A stretch of 64,000 nucleotides of DNA, taken from positions 3,658,001 to 3,722,000 of the forward strand of contig NC_014837.1 of the NCBI RefSeq assembly GCF_000175935.2, given 5' to 3'. The stretch comes from Pantoea sp. At-9b (lineage in GTDB: Bacteria; Pseudomonadota; Gammaproteobacteria; Enterobacterales; Enterobacteriaceae). A model generated the notes under the pieces. That model was not told the origin of the DNA. It worked only from the letters and a program-made list of their open reading frames with translations, and did no database searches. Positions 37,298 through 46,846 of the stretch are shown piece after piece. Each line of letters opens with the position of its first letter. Position 1 is the stretch's first letter. Position numbers and translations under genes: made by a program.

Positions 37298-39735
37298 TGC
37301 GATTTCCGCTCCATCCCTGCGCGCTGGCGGTGACCAGCGCCCTGTGTTGTCTGACACCCCTGATGAGTAGCGCGGAGACCTTCTCCGAGCTGCCGCCGCC
37401 TCCTGCGCTGCAAAACAACGCCGCGGGGCAGCAGTACATGCTGGAGCTGATCATCAACCAAGGGGAACAGGGCAATATCGTGCCGGTAGAACAAAAGAAC
37501 GGCGATTTCTGGCTGCGGCGTGGCGATTTAGAACGGGCCGGTATCCCGGCGGATAAATTGCAAGGCCAGCAGATTAATATCAACCAACTGAACAGCGTGA
37601 AAGTCGCTTATGACAATCAACGTCAACGTCTGCTGCTGACGGTTCCTCCGGCATGGTTACCGGGTCAGGTGATTGGTCAGTCGCACAATGGCCCACGCTA
37701 TCCCGGTCGTACCAGTACCGGCGCGCTACTCAATTACGACTTCTATGCCACCCGTACCGATCACAGTGGTACGCGACTCGCCACCTGGAATGAGTTGCGT
37801 TTGTTTGGTGCCGCCGGACAGTTCTCCAGCAATGGCGTGTTGCAGCAGCAATTAGAAGGCAGCGCGCCGCAGCAGCAGGACGGTTATATTCGTTATGACA
37901 CTTGGTGGAGTAACGAAAACGAACAGGCCGTACTCAGTTGGCGTGCCGGGGATCTCGTCACCGATTCTCTCTCCTGGACCAACAGCGTGCGTCTGGGCGG
38001 TGTGCAGATTGGTCGTGATTTCAGCGTGCGCCCTGACCTCATCACCTACCCGTTGCCACAATTTTCCGGCCAGGCCGCCGTACCTTCCACCGTCGATCTG
38101 TTTATCAACGGCTATCGTTCCAGCCAGGCTAACGTGCAGCCCGGCCCGTGGTCGCTCACCAATGTGCCCTTTGTTAACGGTGCGGGCGATGCCGTCATCA
38201 CCACCACCGACGCGGTAGGCCGCCAGGTCACCACCACGCTACCGTTCTACGTCTCCAGCAATCTGCTGAAACAAGGCTTGTCTGATTACTCCTTTTCAGC
38301 CGGGGCGATGCGTGAAAACTATGGCATCAAAAACGTCGACTATGGCGCAGCCGCGGCCAGCGGTTCCTACCGCTACGGCCTGACTGACTGGCTGACGCTG
38401 GAAACCCACGCGGAGGGCAGCGATGAGGTCGCTATGGGGGGTGCCGGTGGCCAGGTGAGACTGGGCAGTTGGGGGGTGATCAACGGCGCGCTGGCGCAGA
38501 GCCAGATGAGCAGCAAACCGGGCACACAATACAGCTGGGGTTATCAGTACAACAACAGCTGGCTCAGCCTCGGTACCCAACACACGCTGCGCACCGTGGA
38601 TTTTGGCAATCTGGCGCTGGTCGGCAATCGCAGCGACTCGGAAGATACCACCTATTCCCTGGCGCGGCGCAGTGCGCAATACACCGCCAGCGTGTCGATG
38701 AATCAGTACGGTAGTCTCGGGCTGGCGTATCTTGACATCAATAGCGGTAATGGCGAACGCACACGGCTGTGGAACCTGTCGTGGAGTAAAAACCTTTGGG
38801 GTAACAGCAGCCTGTATATCTCGGCCAGTCGCGATCAGCAACAAGGGGAATGGAGTGGTGCCATCTCGTTGGTGATCCCTTTCGGCGAACAGGGTAGTGC
38901 CTCGGTCAGCATGGAACGCGACCAGCAGGGCGAAAATAACCAGCGGATCTATCTGTCGCGGGCCATGCCCAGCGACGGCGGCTATTCCTGGGATGCCTCC
39001 TGGGCCAATCAGGGCGGCAACAGCGGCGATTATCGCCAGGGCAGCCTGCGCTATCGCAACAACAAGGTGGATACCTCGGCGGGCTTTTATGGCGACGATG
39101 ATAATACCACCCAGTGGGCTGATTTCAGTGGCGCGCTGGTGCTGATGGATAACCGCCTGTTTGTCGCCAATCAAATCAACGACGCCTTTGTGCTGGTGAA
39201 AACCAATTACCCCGATGTGAACATCCGCTACGAAAATCAGTCAATGGGGCGCACCGACAAAGAAGGCTATTTGCTGGTGCCATCCATCAGCAGCTATTAC
39301 GCGGCAAAATACGATATCGATACGCTGGACCTGCCCGCCGATATGACCTCACCGCGCGTCGAGCAGCGTTTCGCTGTGAAGCGCCAGAGCGGCTATCTGC
39401 TGAATTTCCCGGTGGAGAAACTGCGTTCCGCCAGTGTCATTCTGCATGACAGCGACGGCAAGCCGCTACCGGTCTCCAGCCAGGTGCTGCGCGCAGGACA
39501 AGCCACTGAGTATGTCGGCTGGGATGGTATCACCTGGATGGAAAACCTGGAGGCCAGCAATCCCATTCAGGTCATCACGCCGGACGGTCGCCGTTGCCAA
39601 ACCGAACTCACGATCGCCAATGGTCAACCCATGGCGCTGAAAACCTATGGTCCGCTCACCTGCGCGCTCCCCCCGCCGCCGCCAGGTGCTGCGCTTCCGA
39701 ATAACGAAAACTCCACTACAGGCATATCGCCATGA
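37297..39735 (+). CDS. Outer-membrane pilus usher, CsuD-like
   Basis: An 812-residue outer-membrane usher, of the length usual for the FimD/CsuD family. A signal peptide precedes an N-terminal domain (about residues 25-135) that binds chaperone-subunit complexes, a beta-barrel with plug (DLFINGYRSSQANVQPGPWS) and C-terminal domains ending near residue 790. It polymerises and exports the pilus fibre. It overlaps the chaperone gene by one base and the tip adhesin gene by four (ATGA), so the three are coupled. Confidence 0.92.
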   Translation: MRFPLHPCALAVTSALCCLTPLMSSAETFSELPPPPALQNNAAGQQYMLELIINQGEQGNIVPVEQKNGDFWLRRGDLERAGIPADKLQGQQININQLNSVKVAYDNQRQRLLLTVPPAWLPGQVIGQSHNGPRYPGRTSTGALLNYDFYATRTDHSGTRLATWNELRLFGAAGQFSSNGVLQQQLEGSAPQQQDGYIRYDTWWSNENEQAVLSWRAGDLVTDSLSWTNSVRLGGVQIGRDFSVRPDLITYPLPQFSGQAAVPSTVDLFINGYRSSQANVQPGPWSLTNVPFVNGAGDAVITTTDAVGRQVTTTLPFYVSSNLLKQGLSDYSFSAGAMRENYGIKNVDYGAAAASGSYRYGLTDWLTLETHAEGSDEVAMGGAGGQVRLGSWGVINGALAQSQMSSKPGTQYSWGYQYNNSWLSLGTQHTLRTVDFGNLALVGNRSDSEDTTYSLARRSAQYTASVSMNQYGSLGLAYLDINSGNGERTRLWNLSWSKNLWGNSSLYISASRDQQQGEWSGAISLVIPFGEQGSASVSMERDQQGENNQRIYLSRAMPSDGGYSWDASWANQGGNSGDYRQGSLRYRNNKVDTSAGFYGDDDNTTQWADFSGALVLMDNRLFVANQINDAFVLVKTNYPDVNIRYENQSMGRTDKEGYLLVPSISSYYAAKYDIDTLDLPADMTSPRVEQRFAVKRQSGYLLNFPVEKLRSASVILHDSDGKPLPVSSQVLRAGQATEYVGWDGITWMENLEASNPIQVITPDGRRCQTELTIANGQPMALKTYGPLTCALPPPPPGAALPNNENSTTGISP

Positions 39736-40709
39736 AAAAAATGCTGGTCCTGCTCACCTTGCTACTCCTGCCCGGTCTGGCGCAAGCTGCCTGTAGCCTG
39801 CCCGCTTCCACCGCCAGCTTTGGTTCGGTCACCACCTTTGTGGTCAATTCAACCATCAGCTCCACATCGACCACCGCCAATGTGAACTGTGGCGCGGGTT
39901 CAGCATTGACCTTGTTAGGCACTAACCAAATCACGTTTCAGCTCGCCAGCGCCTCCAGCGTCAACGGTACACGCGGTGCCATGATCATCAGCGGCAGCAG
40001 CGGCAGCGATAACATTCCGGTACGCCTGTGTATGGACAGCGCCTGTGCCACTGAGCTGACGGTGGGGGGATCGACCTATACCTTTTCACAATCGGTACTG
40101 GCAAACCTTGCCGGCCTGTTCGGTAGCCTGAACTTCGCCTTACCCGTGTATCTGAAGACGGTAACCGGGCAAACGGTGGCGGCAGGCACTTATACCGTGA
40201 CGCTCAATCTTTACGTCACCTATAACATCTGTACCAGCCTTGGCGTGGGCGGCCTGTGCCTGACACCACAGACCGGGACCGGCACCATCCCGATTACGGT
40301 GACGATGGTGATATCGAATGATTGCACCACCATCACCGCCCCCAATGTCAGCTTTGGTAGCGCGCCGTTAGTCAGCAGCTTTTCCACCGTGCAGCAGACC
40401 ATTAGCGTGGTGTGCAGCAAAGGCAGCACCTATACGGTGGGATTGAGTAATGGCAGCTACGCAGCTAATGGCGTGCGCAATATGGCGAGCGGCACCAACC
40501 GGTTGAGTTATGACATCTATCGGGGAACGACCACCACCACGCGCTGGGGACCAACCGGTACCGATCGCTGGAGCAGCAGTGCCTCAACCACTGTCAGTAC
40601 CGATGGCCTGACACGCGGCTACACCTACACCGCGCAGATTCTCACTACGCAGAATACCCCGGCGGCCGGGAATTACACCGATAACGTGGTGGTGGATTTG
40701 TCGTTTTAG
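39732..40709 (+). CDS. Two-domain tip adhesin, CsuE-like
   Basis: A 325-residue exported protein made of two spore-coat-U domains (about residues 20-160 and 185-325). Two-domain architecture marks the tip subunit of archaic pili, CsuE in Acinetobacter, where the N-terminal domain binds surfaces through hydrophobic loops. The signal peptide is MKKMLVLLTLLLLPGLAQA. The C-terminal strand reads YTDNVVVDLSF. It is the last gene of the operon. The class is clear; binding specificity cannot be read from the sequence. Confidence 0.88.
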   Translation: MKKMLVLLTLLLLPGLAQAACSLPASTASFGSVTTFVVNSTISSTSTTANVNCGAGSALTLLGTNQITFQLASASSVNGTRGAMIISGSSGSDNIPVRLCMDSACATELTVGGSTYTFSQSVLANLAGLFGSLNFALPVYLKTVTGQTVAAGTYTVTLNLYVTYNICTSLGVGGLCLTPQTGTGTIPITVTMVISNDCTTITAPNVSFGSAPLVSSFSTVQQTISVVCSKGSTYTVGLSNGSYAANGVRNMASGTNRLSYDIYRGTTTTTRWGPTGTDRWSSSASTTVSTDGLTRGYTYTAQILTTQNTPAAGNYTDNVVVDLSF

Positions 40710-40715
40710 ATATGT

Positions 40716-40747
40716 CCGTCGCGGCGCAATAGCTGGCACCGCGACGG
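40716..40747. terminator. Inverted repeat between the convergent adhesin and MFS genes
   Basis: CCGTCGCGG and CCGCGACGG form a perfect nine-base stem around a 14-base loop, seven bases after the adhesin stop. No T tract follows in either direction, so termination may be inefficient or factor-dependent. Confidence 0.6.
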
Positions 40748-40758
40748 CTGGGGGCAAA

Positions 40759-42075
40759 TCAGGCATTCACCGCCGTCGCACTGTGGCGCGTGCGGTATTG
40801 TTTCACCATGCGGCTAATCAGCAACGTCCCGACCAAACCACACACCGCGGCGAACGACAGCCATACGCCAGGCATCGCTTTATCACCGGTAGCGTGAATC
40901 AGATAGCTGGAGACCGCCGGCGTAAAGCCACCAAACAGCGCCGTCGCCAGGCTGTAAGCCAGAGAGAAACCGGACGCGCGCACTTCAGCAGGCATGATTT
41001 CCGCCAGATACACCACCATCGCCCCGTTATAGCTGGCGTAGAGGAAGGATAACCAGAGTTCAGCCACCACCAGATGACCGAAGGTCGGCGAGCCCACCAG
41101 CCAGTGCAATACCGGCCAGGCGGTGAGGATCATCAGGATGGTAAAGAAAATCAGCAACGGACGGCGGCCGATACGGTCCGACAGCGATCCCATCACCGGT
41201 AACCAGAACAGGTTGGAGAGGCCGACAAACAGCGTCACCAGGAAGCTGTCCTTGTCGCTCATCATCAGTACCGTTTTACCAAATGTCGGGGTAAACGCGG
41301 TAATCATGTAGAACATCACCGTGGTGGTCACCACCATCAGCATACCGGCTAACACCAGCGCCCAGTTTTGTCCCACCGAACGCATAATCTGGCGCATGGT
41401 CGGATGATGTTTACGCTGGCTGAAAGCTTCGGTCTCTTCCAGCATACGGCGAATCCAGAACAGGAATGGCACAATCAAACAGCCAATAACAAACGGGATA
41501 CGCCAGCCCCAATCCGTCACCGCCTCTTTTTCCAACAAATGATTCAGTCCCAGCCCCAACAACGCCGCGAAGATCACCGCTACCTGTTGGCTGCCGGATT
41601 GCCAACTGACATAGAAGCCTTTACGTCCTTTCGGTGCCACTTCAGCCAGATAAACAGATACCCCGCCCAATTCCACCCCGGCGGAGAAGCCCTGCAATAA
41701 ACGACCGATAAGAATCAACACCGGTGCCGCCGCCCCGAGGGTGGCATAACCCGGCACCACGGCAATCGTCAGCGTACCCAGCGCCATAATGCCGAGGGTT
41801 AACAACAACCCTTTGCGGCGACCGTGGTGGTCAATATAAGCACCGAGCACAATCGCCCCTAACGGACGCATCAGGAAACCTGCACCAAAGGTCATCAGCG
41901 TCAGCATCAATGACGCGAACGGGTCATCACCCGGGAAAAAGGTTTTCGCAATCGCGGTAGCGTAATAACCGAACACCATGAAATCGTACATTTCAAGGAA
42001 GTTGCCGCTGGTTACGCTAAAGATGGTTTTGGCACCGCTCTGCGATGACTTTTGTAAAGAAGAAGGTGAGCTCAT
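40759..42075 (-). CDS. MFS proton symporter, citrate/tricarballylate type
   Basis: A 438-residue 12-helix transporter of the metabolite:H+ symporter family. The loop 2-3 motif is [12 protein letters not shown] and the repeat motif in the second half is [11 protein letters not shown]. The N-terminus [20 protein letters not shown] and the block [13 protein letters not shown] resemble CitA/TcuC citrate and tricarballylate carriers. Without neighbouring catabolic genes the substrate stays a guess between citrate and related acids. A CRP-like site lies 61-76 bp upstream. The gene is monocistronic. Confidence 0.85.
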   Translation of the reverse strand: MSSPSSLQKSSQSGAKTIFSVTSGNFLEMYDFMVFGYYATAIAKTFFPGDDPFASLMLTLMTFGAGFLMRPLGAIVLGAYIDHHGRRKGLLLTLGIMALGTLTIAVVPGYATLGAAAPVLILIGRLLQGFSAGVELGGVSVYLAEVAPKGRKGFYVSWQSGSQQVAVIFAALLGLGLNHLLEKEAVTDWGWRIPFVIGCLIVPFLFWIRRMLEETEAFSQRKHHPTMRQIMRSVGQNWALVLAGMLMVVTTTVMFYMITAFTPTFGKTVLMMSDKDSFLVTLFVGLSNLFWLPVMGSLSDRIGRRPLLIFFTILMILTAWPVLHWLVGSPTFGHLVVAELWLSFLYASYNGAMVVYLAEIMPAEVRASGFSLAYSLATALFGGFTPAVSSYLIHATGDKAMPGVWLSFAAVCGLVGTLLISRMVKQYRTRHSATAVNA

Positions 42076-42135
42076 AGAATTTTCCAGTGTCTTCCATGCG
42101 GAAAGTCCCTTTTATCCTGACGCCCGGCTGGTGAA

Positions 42136-42151
42136 TGTGATCATCTTCACC
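42136..42151. promoter_or_regulatory. Candidate CRP site upstream of the MFS gene
   Basis: TGTGATCATCTTCACC matches nine of ten half-site positions of TGTGA-N6-TCACA. It is centred about 68 bp before the ATG. Carbon-source control of a carboxylate carrier would make sense. Confidence 0.45.
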
Positions 42152-42273
42152 ATTGCACTTTACAAAAGTACGGTTATACGTAACCAAACATTAACAAAGT
42201 TTTTCCACAGCACAATTGCCCGTTTATCTTCCCGATTGGCGCTGTTCCTGTTTGGCTGGCCGCAACGACCATA

Positions 42274-42300
42274 ACAAAAAGGGCGCCCATTGGGGCGCCC
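42274..42300 (-). terminator. Intrinsic terminator of exbBD
   Basis: On the minus strand GGGCGCC-CCAAT-GGGCGCCC followed by five T residues, about 20 bp after the exbD stop codon. Confidence 0.9.
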
Positions 42301-42318
42301 TCATAACTTTCAGTGAGA

Positions 42319-42741
42319 TTACTTCTTCACCGATTCCATACCCATCAAGCCAATCTTGAGATATCCGGCTTCACGTAGTTGGTCCATCACCGACATCAGG
42401 GTTTCATAACTGACTGATTTGTCGGCCTGGAAGAAGATAGTGGTATCTTTGTTGCCTTCCGTCTGCGCCGTCAGCGCATTGACCAGCGTCTCTTTGGTGA
42501 CCTGATCGTTGCCGATATAGACCTGATTATCTTCTTTAATCGACAAATAGACCGGTTTTTCCGGACGCGGCTGCGGCGCACTGGTGGAAGCGGGCAAATT
42601 GACGCGTACATCAACGGTTGCCAACGGCGCAGCCACCATAAAGATGATCAGCAGAACCAACATCACGTCGATAAACGGCGTCACGTTGATTTCATGCATT
42701 TCGCCATCGCTTTCCAGGTCGTCGTTTAAACGCATCGCCAT
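42319..42741 (-). CDS. exbD: TonB-system protein ExbD
   Basis: A 140-residue inner-membrane protein with one N-terminal helix and a periplasmic domain; with ExbB it harvests the proton gradient to energise TonB-dependent outer-membrane import. The essential membrane aspartate lies in NVTPFIDVMLVLLIIFMVAA. Length and sequence match E. coli (141). It follows exbB by five bases and ends at a strong terminator. A Fur-box-like site precedes exbB. Confidence 0.97.
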   Translation of the reverse strand: MAMRLNDDLESDGEMHEINVTPFIDVMLVLLIIFMVAAPLATVDVRVNLPASTSAPQPRPEKPVYLSIKEDNQVYIGNDQVTKETLVNALTAQTEGNKDTTIFFQADKSVSYETLMSVMDQLREAGYLKIGLMGMESVKK

Positions 42742-42746
42742 CGCTA

Positions 42747-43490
42747 TTACCCTACGCGCAGTTTCTGTGCGGCAGACGCCGGACGCGCCACTTCGTTGGT
42801 CACATTACCCAGATCGAGGTCACGGCTTTGCAGCAGCAACACCTGCGCGGCGACGTCACCGAGCGAGGCTTTGTAGCCAGCGATCATGCGGGCAAACACG
42901 TTGTAGATAACGACGGCAGGAATCGCAGCAACCAGACCAATAGCGGTAGCCAACAGCGCTTCTGCAATCCCCGGTGCAACCACGGCGAGGTTAGTGGTTT
43001 GCGTTTGCGCGATACCAATAAAGCTGTTCATGATGCCCCATACCGTACCGAACAGGCCGATAAACGGCGCCACCGAACCAATAGTGGCGAGGAAACCATT
43101 GCCGCGACCGGCATGACGGCTGAAAGCCGCAACACGACGTTCCAGGCGGAAGCTGGTGCGCTCTTTAATGCCATCGGTGTCTTCCACACCGGCAGACAGT
43201 TCCAGCTCGTTCTGTGCATCGTTGAGTAACACGGCGCTGTGGCTGTTACCTTTGAAGCTGGCGGCGGTGCTGGCGGCGTCATCTAACGATCGCGCATCGC
43301 TCAGGGCCAGATGCTCACGTTTCAGACGGCGTTTGGCTGAACTCAACTCAGCAAACTTACCAAAGAAGATTGCCCAGGTGACCACAGAGGCCAACAACAG
43401 GCCAATCATTACCACCTTTACCACGATATCGGCATGATGATACATACCCCAAACGGAGAGATCCGTCTGCATCAAATCACTGGCTACCAC
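42747..43490 (-). CDS. exbB: TonB-system protein ExbB
   Basis: A 247-residue inner-membrane protein with three helices that forms the pentameric channel around ExbD. The GTG start (43490) lies seven bases after GGAG, and the N-terminus LMQTDLSVWGMYHHADIVVK equals the E. coli protein after a three-residue difference. Conserved membrane blocks FIGLFGTVWGIMNSFIGI and GIAEALLATAIGLVAAIPAV are intact. It is expected to be iron-repressed through Fur. Confidence 0.97.
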   Translation of the reverse strand: MVASDLMQTDLSVWGMYHHADIVVKVVMIGLLLASVVTWAIFFGKFAELSSAKRRLKREHLALSDARSLDDAASTAASFKGNSHSAVLLNDAQNELELSAGVEDTDGIKERTSFRLERRVAAFSRHAGRGNGFLATIGSVAPFIGLFGTVWGIMNSFIGIAQTQTTNLAVVAPGIAEALLATAIGLVAAIPAVVIYNVFARMIAGYKASLGDVAAQVLLLQSRDLDLGNVTNEVARPASAAQKLRVG

Positions 43491-43561
43491 GCTGCATCTC
43501 CAACTTCAATTGCACAGTTCACGATCGAGCGCCGGATCATAACAAATTAGCAGACCGAATT

Positions 43562-43580
43562 GATAGTAGTTCTCATTACT
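43562..43580 (-). promoter_or_regulatory. Candidate Fur box upstream of exbB
   Basis: On the minus strand AGTAATGAGAACTACTATC matches 13 of 19 positions of the Fur consensus. It lies 72-90 bp before the exbB start, and exbBD is Fur-regulated in E. coli. Confidence 0.55.
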
Positions 43581-43685
43581 ATTTACAAACGAAAAGTGCG
43601 TTTTTCCACCACAGTTTCTTCCCATTGTGGAGAGGTTTTATAAATGTGACGGACTGTATAAAATTATTAAAACATCGTTTCAAAA

Positions 43686-43701
43686 TGTGATGCATTTCAT
43701 T
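43686..43701 (+). promoter_or_regulatory. Candidate CRP site upstream of the TRAP operon
   Basis: TGTGATGCATTTCATT matches TGTGA perfectly and three of five bases in the other half. It is centred about 123 bp before the dctP start. Confidence 0.3.
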
Positions 43702-43816
43702 CAATCAACATCTGCCCACTTTTTCGCCATCATTTTTTCACTATTCTGAGCCAGCCCTGCCTTTTAACGGTGCCGTTGCACTGTCCGATTTCAATACCTC
43801 TTTGCTGGAGCAAAAC

Positions 43817-44794
43817 ATGACACTGAAAAAACGACTGCTCGCCGTTTCGTTGTCCTCCATGATCGCCCTGTTGGCTGCGGGTGCGCAGGCAAAAGTCCTT
43901 AAAGTGGCGGAAGTGCAGCCCGCCGGTTATCCCACGGTGGTCGCACTGGAACATATGGGGGAGAAAATCAAACAGGCCACTGATGGCCGTCTGGAGATGA
44001 GGGTGTATGCCGGTGGCGTGCTGGGTGATGAAGATCAGACCCTGCAACAGGTACAACTGGGCGCGATCGATATGATCCGCGTTTCGCTGGCTCCGGTCAC
44101 CACCATCGCGCCAGAAACCAGCGTGCTGACCCTGCCCTTTATCTTCCGCGATGAAGATCATATGCACAAAGTACTGGATGGCAGCGTCGGTGAGCAGATC
44201 GTCAATAAATTCAATAACGATCCCAACACCCGCATGGTGTTTCTCGGCTGGACCGATGCCGGAACGCGCAACATGATCACCAAACAACCGCTGGCCAAAC
44301 CGGAAGATCTGCAAGGCATGAAAATCCGCGTGCAGAACAGCGCCATCTCACTCGCCACACTGAAAGCGATGGGCGCTAACCCGGTGGCCATGGGCGTCAG
44401 TGAGGTGTTTAGCGCCATGCAAACTGGCGTGGTCGACGGCACGGAGAACAACCCCCCCACCTTCGTCGCCCATAACTACCTGCCCGTGGCGAAATACTAC
44501 ACCCTCACCGGTCACTTTATTCAGCCAGAGATGATCCTGTTCTCCAAACCGGCGTGGGATCGCCTTTCCGCTGATGATCAGGCGTTGCTGAAAAAGCTGG
44601 GCAAAGAAGCCCAGGATGAAGAGCGCCAGCTGTGGGCCAGCTATACCCGGCAATCCATTGAGAAAATGAAGGCCGGAGGCGTCACTTTCCAGCAGATCGA
44701 TCGCGACTATTTTGTCAAAGCCACTCAACCGGTACGCGATCAGTTTGGTGGAAAATATCAGGATCTGATGACGCAGATCGCCGAGGTGAAATAA
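43817..44794 (+). CDS. dctP: TRAP transporter solute-binding protein DctP
   Basis: A 325-residue exported binding protein of the DctP family, which captures organic acids in the periplasm for Na+-coupled uptake. The ATG at 43817 follows CTGGAG. The signal peptide (MTLKKRLLAVSLSSMIALLA) ends near AQA-KV. Family blocks include the conserved arginine in DLQGMKIRVQNS, which binds the ligand carboxylate, plus GVVDGTENNPPTF. Substrate could be a sugar acid or dicarboxylate. First gene of the dctPQM operon, set between exbB and metC, which are neighbours in E. coli. Confidence 0.92.
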   Translation: MTLKKRLLAVSLSSMIALLAAGAQAKVLKVAEVQPAGYPTVVALEHMGEKIKQATDGRLEMRVYAGGVLGDEDQTLQQVQLGAIDMIRVSLAPVTTIAPETSVLTLPFIFRDEDHMHKVLDGSVGEQIVNKFNNDPNTRMVFLGWTDAGTRNMITKQPLAKPEDLQGMKIRVQNSAISLATLKAMGANPVAMGVSEVFSAMQTGVVDGTENNPPTFVAHNYLPVAKYYTLTGHFIQPEMILFSKPAWDRLSADDQALLKKLGKEAQDEERQLWASYTRQSIEKMKAGGVTFQQIDRDYFVKATQPVRDQFGGKYQDLMTQIAEVK

Positions 44795-44840
44795 CCCCCC
44801 ACGCTGCGCTCAGGCGTGGCGTTTTTCTCAGGATCCAATT

Positions 44841-45347
44841 ATGAACGCATATTCCCGGTGGATGGATCGGCTGTACCTGCTGTGTATGTGGGTAGCGGCG
44901 GCGGCACTGATGATCATGGTTGCGGTGATTCCCGTTGGTATCTTTGCGCGCTATGTATTGAACAGCGCGCTCTCGTGGCCCGAACCGGTCGCCATTATCT
45001 GCATGATCATTTTTACCTTTGTCGGTGCGCCAGTTGGCCTGCGCGCAGGCACCCACATTTGTGTCTCGATGGTCACCGATCGTTTATCGCCCGGCGGGCA
45101 AAAATGGGCGCTGCTGCTGTGTAACCTGCTGTTGATCGTCTTATGTGTGGTGCTGTTCCGCGCCAGTTACAACTTGTGTGAAGCGATGTGGATTCAACCG
45201 CTGGCCTCACTGCCCAATGTCACTTATGGCGAAATGTATTTACCGATCCCCATAGGCACCGCTTTTACCCTGCTGTTTGCCCTGGAGCGCCTGTTACACG
45301 GCGACCAGAGCCAGCGCCCGATTGTCACCCTGGGTGGCACACACTAA
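44841..45347 (+). CDS. dctQ: TRAP transporter small membrane subunit DctQ
   Basis: A 168-residue protein with four membrane helices and the block LSWPEPVAIICMIIFTFVGA typical of DctQ. It couples the binding protein to the large permease. It lies 46 bp after dctP behind an AGGA site and 15 bp before dctM. Confidence 0.92.
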   Translation: MNAYSRWMDRLYLLCMWVAAAALMIMVAVIPVGIFARYVLNSALSWPEPVAIICMIIFTFVGAPVGLRAGTHICVSMVTDRLSPGGQKWALLLCNLLLIVLCVVLFRASYNLCEAMWIQPLASLPNVTYGEMYLPIPIGTAFTLLFALERLLHGDQSQRPIVTLGGTH

Positions 45348-45362
45348 CTTCGGAGCATCGTG

Positions 45363-46649
45363 ATGGACGCATTCATCCTGATTGGCAGTCTGATTCTGTT
45401 GCTGTTAGTCGGCTTTCCGGTCGCTTTCGCGGTCGGGTTTAGCGCTTTTATCGGTGCCTGGTGGATCGATCTGCCGCTTGAAGCGGTGGTGATTCAGGTG
45501 ACCAACGGCATCAATAAGTTTTCGTTACTTACCATCCCGTTCTTCATCCTGGCGGGTGCGATCATGGCTGAAGGCGGCATTGCGCGACGGCTGGTGAATT
45601 TTGCCTACATCTTCGTCGGCTTTATTCGTGGCGGTTTATCGCTGGTGAATATCGTCGCCTCAACGTTCTTCGGGGCCATTTCGGGTTCTTCAGTGGCGGA
45701 TACCGCCTCGATAGGCTCGGTGATGATCCCGCAAATGGAGGAGAAAGGTTATCCGCGTGATTTCGCCGCAGCGGTGACCGCCAGCGGTTCGGTGCAAGCG
45801 GTACTGACGCCCCCCAGCCATAACTCGGTGATTTACTCGCTGGCAACCGGCGGCGTAGTGACCATTTCCTCGTTGTTTGTGGCCGGTATTTTTCCCGGCC
45901 TGCTGCTCGGTGCTTGTCTGATGGTGATGTGCCTTGGCTTCGCACGGAAACGCGGTTATCCCAAGGGCGAAGCGATCCCGTTTCGCCAGGCGTTGAAGAT
46001 CTTCTTTGATGCCTTCTGGGGGCTGTTCACCATCGTCATTATTCTTGGCGGCATTCTGTCTGGGATTTTCACCGCCTCGGAGTCAGCGGCGATTGCCTGT
46101 CTGTGGGCATTCTTCGTCACCATGTTCATCTATCGTGACTTTAAATGGAACCAGCTACATATCCTGCTGTTTCGCACCATCAAAACCGTCACCATCGTGA
46201 TGGTTTTGATCGCCTTTGCGGCGGGTTTTGGCGCAGTGATGACCTTTATGCAACTCCCCACGGCGATCACCGCAGCCTTTACCAGCCTGTCGGACAACAA
46301 GTATGTGATCCTGATGTGTATCAACATCCTGCTGCTGGTGATCGGTACGCTGATGGATATGGCACCGATCATTCTGATCCTGACGCCGGTGCTACTCCCC
46401 GTCGCCACCGCACTGGGGGTTGATCCGGTACATTTCGGCATGATCATGATGACCAATCTCGGTATCGGCCTGATCACCCCGCCGGTCGGCACCGTCCTGT
46501 TTGTTGCCAGCGCGGTGAGTAAACAGAAGATTGAACAGGTGGTGGGGGCGATGCTGCCGTTCTACTGCATGCTGTTTCTGGTACTGATGCTGATCACCTA
46601 TATCCCGGCGCTGTCGCTGTGGTTGCCGCATATGATGGGGGTGATGTAA
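45363..46649 (+). CDS. dctM: TRAP transporter large permease DctM
   Basis: A 428-residue permease of about 12 helices, the Na+-driven translocation subunit. I use the ATG at 45363, seven bases after GGAG; a GTG at 45360 would add one residue. Family blocks seen are FFGAISGSSVADTASIGSVM, PPSHNSVIYS, FTASESAAIACLWAF and GIGLITPPVGTVLF. Ten bases after its stop a family B repeat pair starts whose first hairpin is followed by six T residues and probably terminates the operon. Confidence 0.93.
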   Translation: MDAFILIGSLILLLLVGFPVAFAVGFSAFIGAWWIDLPLEAVVIQVTNGINKFSLLTIPFFILAGAIMAEGGIARRLVNFAYIFVGFIRGGLSLVNIVASTFFGAISGSSVADTASIGSVMIPQMEEKGYPRDFAAAVTASGSVQAVLTPPSHNSVIYSLATGGVVTISSLFVAGIFPGLLLGACLMVMCLGFARKRGYPKGEAIPFRQALKIFFDAFWGLFTIVIILGGILSGIFTASESAAIACLWAFFVTMFIYRDFKWNQLHILLFRTIKTVTIVMVLIAFAAGFGAVMTFMQLPTAITAAFTSLSDNKYVILMCINILLLVIGTLMDMAPIILILTPVLLPVATALGVDPVHFGMIMMTNLGIGLITPPVGTVLFVASAVSKQKIEQVVGAMLPFYCMLFLVLMLITYIPALSLWLPHMMGVM

Positions 46650-46659
46650 CGGTACGCCC

Positions 46660-46731
46660 GTAGCGGCGCGATTTATCGCGCGGTTTTTTCCTGCATTGCG
46701 CACGGGAATGCGCGATAAATCGCGCCGCTAC
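46660..46731. repeat. Inverted pair of family B repeats, doubling as dctPQM terminator
   Basis: Two 22-bp family B units face each other (46660-46681 forward, 46710-46731 reverse) with 28 bp between. Each contains the hairpin GCGCGA-TTTA... closing with TCGCGC, and the first is followed by GGTTTTTT, a full intrinsic terminator. An inverted doublet of this kind resembles a REPIN. Confidence 0.88.
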
Positions 46732-46846
46732 AGTTCAAGCTTCGTCCAATGAAGGTGACTGTCTGATATTCCATAATCAGGGGCAACGCACAGGGCCGAT
46801 TCGTGTTAACGTGGTTGTTTTGTGGAATGCGGCAGGAAAAGCAGTG

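Noticed and set aside
43491..46650. TRAP operon as a recent foreign acquisition
   Set aside because: Base composition and codon use look like the neighbours by eye and no integrase or direct repeats flank it. Only the break in synteny with E. coli supports insertion.
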